The position numbers and the translations under genes are program-made. The notes under the pieces were generated by a model that was not told where the DNA came from, did not search any database, and was given only the letters and a program-made list of their open reading frames with translations. 64,000 bases of DNA from Bacteroides timonensis (lineage in GTDB: Bacteria > Bacteroidota > Bacteroidia > Bacteroidales > Bacteroidaceae): NCBI RefSeq assembly GCF_000513195.1, contig NZ_CBVI010000086.1, positions 1 to 64,000 on the forward strand, in the 5' to 3' direction. Positions 61,683 to 64,000 of the stretch are shown in pieces. Numbering within the stretch: the first letter of the stretch is position 1; every line of letters begins with the position of its first letter.

Positions 61683-61849
61683 AATAGGGAAATACGCGCC
61701 TGTGCGCATATATACGCGGGTACATTATTATAAAAGAGAAATCTCCTGTCGGTAGATTGAAAGGAAGATTCTGCAATATGGACGTGATAGGGGAGTGAAG
61801 CGGGTGAACAGGGATGGTGTCAATAATGATTGTGTTAAATTGGGGTGTT

Positions 61850-62072
61850 TTTTAATCGTTCGATTAATGTGCGCAAAGATAGTGCAGAGAAATGAAACAA
61901 CAAAATATTCTGATAAATAAAAGCTGCTTATTTTTCTTTTAAGTATGATATATTGCTAATCTATAACCAGTTATCCCTGAAATAAAATTGTGTTTTTTCC
62001 GCCTGCCTTTTGTTGAAAGAATCTTAGTGCGAATATGCCCCCGGACTATGCACATTAATCGAACGATTAAAA
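61850..62072. promoter_or_regulatory. invertible capsule promoter segment (OFF orientation)
   Basis: A perfect 23-bp inverted repeat, TTTTAATCGTTCGATTAATG plus TGC (61850-61872) and its complement (62050-62072), flanks 177 bp. Inside, on the minus strand, TTTG (61901-61904), 19 nt and TATCTTTG (61874-61881) form a full consensus promoter. It points left, away from upxY. Inversion would put the -7 at about 62041-62048 on the plus strand, giving a leader of about 220 nt before upxY. This is the known architecture of phase-variable Bacteroides capsule promoters. Confidence 0.92.
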
Positions 62073-62226
62073 GACGATTATTTCTCTTAATCCATTCGTT
62101 TATAGCTTTTTACCTGCCATTTATTAAGGTAATGAACAGCTACGGAAAATCAACAGGCAAGAGGAACACGAAACTTGCCGTATCTTACATAAAGTGTTCG
62201 CAAGTGATTGAAACTCAAGTATATGC

Positions 62227-62261
62227 AAGGGTGTCAAAGCCCCGAAGGAACACCCTTTTCT
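62227..62261 (+). promoter_or_regulatory. terminator-like hairpin in the upxY leader
   Basis: AAGGGTGT (62227-62234) pairs with ACACCCTT (62250-62257), followed by TTC, 18 nt before the upxY ATG. UpxY proteins are known to act through the 5' leader of their own operon to prevent early termination, so this hairpin is a candidate element in that control. Confidence 0.5.
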
Positions 62262-62275
62262 GAACAGGACATAGA

Positions 62276-62824
62276 ATGGAATCGGAAAAAGATACTGAAA
62301 AAGAGTCTGAAATCTGGTACGCTATGCGTGCCACCTACCGTCGGGAGCCTGATGCCATGCGTCTTCTTGAAAAGGAGAATCTGGGCTGTTTTGTCCCTAT
62401 GCAATACAAGGTCAGCTTGAAGAAAGGCAGGAAAGTCCGGGTTCTGGTTCCTGTTGTCCACAACCTGATTTTTGTTCATGCCCGTCCTTCGGATGTAAAA
62501 CGTGTGAAGTCTCAGGTCAGTTATCTGCAATACATCACCGATACCCGCAGCGGACGGAAGATAATCATCCCGGATAGTGAGATGCAACGCTTCATTGCCG
62601 TAGCTGGCACTTATAACGACCATCTCCTGTATTTCCAGCCTGATGAACTGAACCTGTCGAAAGGCACGAAAGTCCGTGTCACCGGCGGTGACTTTGCGGG
62701 GCAGGAGGGTCTTTTTCTGAAAGTGAAGGGTGCCCGCGACCGCCGTGTGGTTGTCGAGATACAAGGTGTGATTGCCGTAGCCATGGCCACCATCCATCCG
62801 GACCTTATAGAAGTCATAAAATAA
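62276..62824 (+). CDS. UpxY family transcription antiterminator
   Basis: A 182-aa NusG-like factor. The NGN domain (about 12-110) begins IWYAMRATYRREPDAMRLL and includes FVPMQYKVSLKKGRKVRVLV and VVHNLIFVHARPSDV. The KOW domain (about 128-165) reads KGTKVRVTGGDFAGQEGLFLKV. UpxY proteins are operon-specific antiterminators encoded as the first gene of each Bacteroides capsule locus, allowing full transcription of the long operon. It lies downstream of the invertible promoter and is followed by upxZ after 75 nt. Confidence 0.95.
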   Translation: MESEKDTEKESEIWYAMRATYRREPDAMRLLEKENLGCFVPMQYKVSLKKGRKVRVLVPVVHNLIFVHARPSDVKRVKSQVSYLQYITDTRSGRKIIIPDSEMQRFIAVAGTYNDHLLYFQPDELNLSKGTKVRVTGGDFAGQEGLFLKVKGARDRRVVVEIQGVIAVAMATIHPDLIEVIK

Positions 62825-62899
62825 TCGGCTGTTGATAATCAATGATTGATCGTTGACAGTTGATGAATCATAAATCTGAAATCATAAATTAAAATAATT

Positions 62900-63388
62900 A
62901 TGTCTCTTTCTGCAGAAACAGCTGCCCTTCAACGTGCAGCACATGAGCTGATGTATTTGGGTGTTGACGGGAGCCCCATCTATAGCGATGATTTGTCCCG
63001 TCGTAACGGTGAAGTCTACCGCCTGACCACTGCCTTGTATGATTCCGGTGCCAAGGGTTCTACCATTGAAGAACAGGCGAATGTTTGTCTCGCTCTTCTG
63101 ATGGGCTATAGTGCCTCGTTTATTGATCACGGTGAAAAGCAGAAACATATCCAGGAAGTCTTGGATCGTTGCTGGGATATTCTTGATGCTCTTCCTGCTT
63201 CGTTGCTGAAACTCCGTTTGCTCACTGCCTGCTATGGTGAAGTGTTTGATGAGCCTTTGGCTGACGAAGGCCGTGCTATCATTGCTTCCTGGGATGTCGC
63301 ATCGCTTACTACTGAACAACAGGAAGCTATCGAAGAGTTTCAGAGTGTGGTGGATAATCCTTATCCATGGGAGTACATTGACAATTGA
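62900..63388 (+). CDS. UpxZ family transcription anti-antiterminator
   Basis: A 162-aa soluble, mostly helical protein: MSLSAETAALQRAAHELMYLG, then DLSRRNGEVYRLTTALYDSG and NVCLALLMGYSASFIDHGEKQ, typical of UpxZ. UpxZ proteins inhibit UpxY factors of other capsule loci, so that mainly one capsule is made at a time. It directly follows upxY and precedes the first capsule-synthesis gene by 31 nt. The stretch between upxY and upxZ contains a small TTGATAATCAATGATTGATC-like repeat. Confidence 0.92.
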   Translation: MSLSAETAALQRAAHELMYLGVDGSPIYSDDLSRRNGEVYRLTTALYDSGAKGSTIEEQANVCLALLMGYSASFIDHGEKQKHIQEVLDRCWDILDALPASLLKLRLLTACYGEVFDEPLADEGRAIIASWDVASLTTEQQEAIEEFQSVVDNPYPWEYIDN

Positions 63389-63419
63389 TAAAATATCTAT
63401 GAATTTTATTCTGTAAAAT

Positions 63420-64000
63420 ATGCTATTCAACTCTTTAGAATTTGTTCTCTTTTTGCCTGTTGTTTTTCTACTTTACTGGTTTGTCTTTAAACGGTTAAAG
63501 TGTCAGAATTTATTTTTAGTAGTAGCTAGCTATTTGTTTTATGGTTGGTGGGATTGGCGTTTCCTGCTTCTTATTGCTTTTACAACATTGTGTAGTTATA
63601 TCAGCGGCCTTCTTATTGTATATTATGAAAGAAAACGCTCTTTGCAGAAATTGATAAGTGCATGCAACATCGTTTTGAATCTTTCAATTTTAGGTGTATT
63701 CAAATATTATGATTTTTTCGCAGAGAATTTTGCTAATCTTTTTCATGGTTTAGGTGTTGAAATTGATTGGGTGACTTTGGATATTCTTCTACCTGTTGGT
63801 ATTAGCTTTTACACTTTTCAAGCATTAAGTTATAGTATTGATGTCTATCAGAAAAAGCTGGAAGCTTGTCGGGATATTATTTCTTTTTTCGCTTTTATAA
63901 GTTTTTTTCCTCAGTTAGTTGCTGGTCCCATTGAACGAGCAACGAATTTACTTCCACAATTTTATCGTCCGCGTATTTTTGATTATCCTAATGCAGTGGA
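63420..64000 (+). CDS. MBOAT family O-acyltransferase, partial (runs off the window)
   Basis: 193 codons are visible from the ATG at 63420; the gene continues past the window end. MLFNSLEFVLFLPVVFLLYW, then NLFLVVASYLFYGWWDWRF is the standard start of MBOAT (AlgI/DltB-like) proteins, and LPVGISFYTFQALSYSIDVY (about 121-140) and FFPQLVAGPIERA (about 160-172) are diagnostic. Several membrane helices are present. Position directly after upxZ suggests O-acetylation or another acyl modification of the capsule sugar. Base composition is more AT-rich than upstream, as usual for capsule genes. Confidence 0.93.
   Translation, partial: MLFNSLEFVLFLPVVFLLYWFVFKRLKCQNLFLVVASYLFYGWWDWRFLLLIAFTTLCSYISGLLIVYYERKRSLQKLISACNIVLNLSILGVFKYYDFFAENFANLFHGLGVEIDWVTLDILLPVGISFYTFQALSYSIDVYQKKLEACRDIISFFAFISFFPQLVAGPIERATNLLPQFYRPRIFDYPNAV

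Overview
The window looks like the chromosome of a gut Bacteroides (Bacteroidales). The signs are promoters of the TTTG / TAnnTTTG type, a UpxY/UpxZ capsule locus with its usual upstream genes (HU-like protein, 'smalltalk' peptide, DUF4248, VirE-type protein), fimbrillin/DUF5119/DUF3575 fimbrial genes, DUF4251, DUF4139 and DUF4301 proteins, an archaeal-type ProRS, and mid-GC DNA. No phage, plasmid, CRISPR array or rRNA was seen. The only tRNA found is tRNA-Gly(CCC).

Layout. (1) 1-3430: leftward cobalamin riboswitch, BtuB-like receptor and an exported CbiK-like chelatase. (2) 3660-11056: DUF4251 protein, dicarboxylate-type symporter, DUF4139 protein with an inserted SusC-like domain, thioredoxin-fold lipoprotein, and a MurU-like nucleotidyltransferase next to an AmgK-like kinase fused to a RapZ C-terminal domain. 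(3) 11139-13112: cbiA and pduO-type adenosyltransferase. (4) 13109-18221: leftward TolC / HlyD / double ABC-2 permease export operon, interrupted by a mobile repeat. (5) 18519-25462: a leftward, partly very GC-rich six-gene fimbrial operon. Its candidate invertible promoter (25301-25462) points away from the genes. (6) 25936-29457 and, leftward, 33385-36344: cobQ-cobD-cbiB and cobU-cobT-cobS-cobC, the late cobamide steps. They flank two TPR histidine kinases, the second with a degenerate ATPase domain. (7) 36439-40049: tRNA-Gly, proS, a lone HicB-like protein, an outer-membrane-type protein and a metallophosphoesterase. (8) 40202-48017: a sigma-54-type promoter with palindromes, one ABC ATPase and three paralogous MacB/FtsX-type permeases. 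(9) 48194-56581: MATE exporter, HAD hydrolase, panB, MFS, dgkA, a RelA-like enzyme and a DUF4301 protein. (10) 56713-57313: an MNT antitoxin with a deleted HEPN partner. (11) 57382-64000: upstream module and start of a capsular polysaccharide locus, with an invertible promoter in the OFF orientation.

How it fits together. Two surface loci in one window, fimbriae and capsule, each have a small promoter segment flanked by inverted repeats. All four repeat arms carry the same 13-nt core, TTTTAATCGTTCG. Both promoters face away from their genes, so this isolate reads as OFF/OFF. Each locus also encodes an HU-like DNA-binding protein ending in GLDENPLG. I infer a shared recombinase and coordinated phase variation of capsule and fimbriae; no recombinase gene is in the window.

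Other points of note are the kinase-RapZ fusion, palindromic repeats inserted in frame in cobQ and in the ABC-2 permease gene, an 11-nt phased heptamer array between the amino-sugar genes, a homopolymer frameshift in a two-domain fimbrillin, and the ATPase-degenerate kinase. All calls come from reading the sequence; no database search was run.
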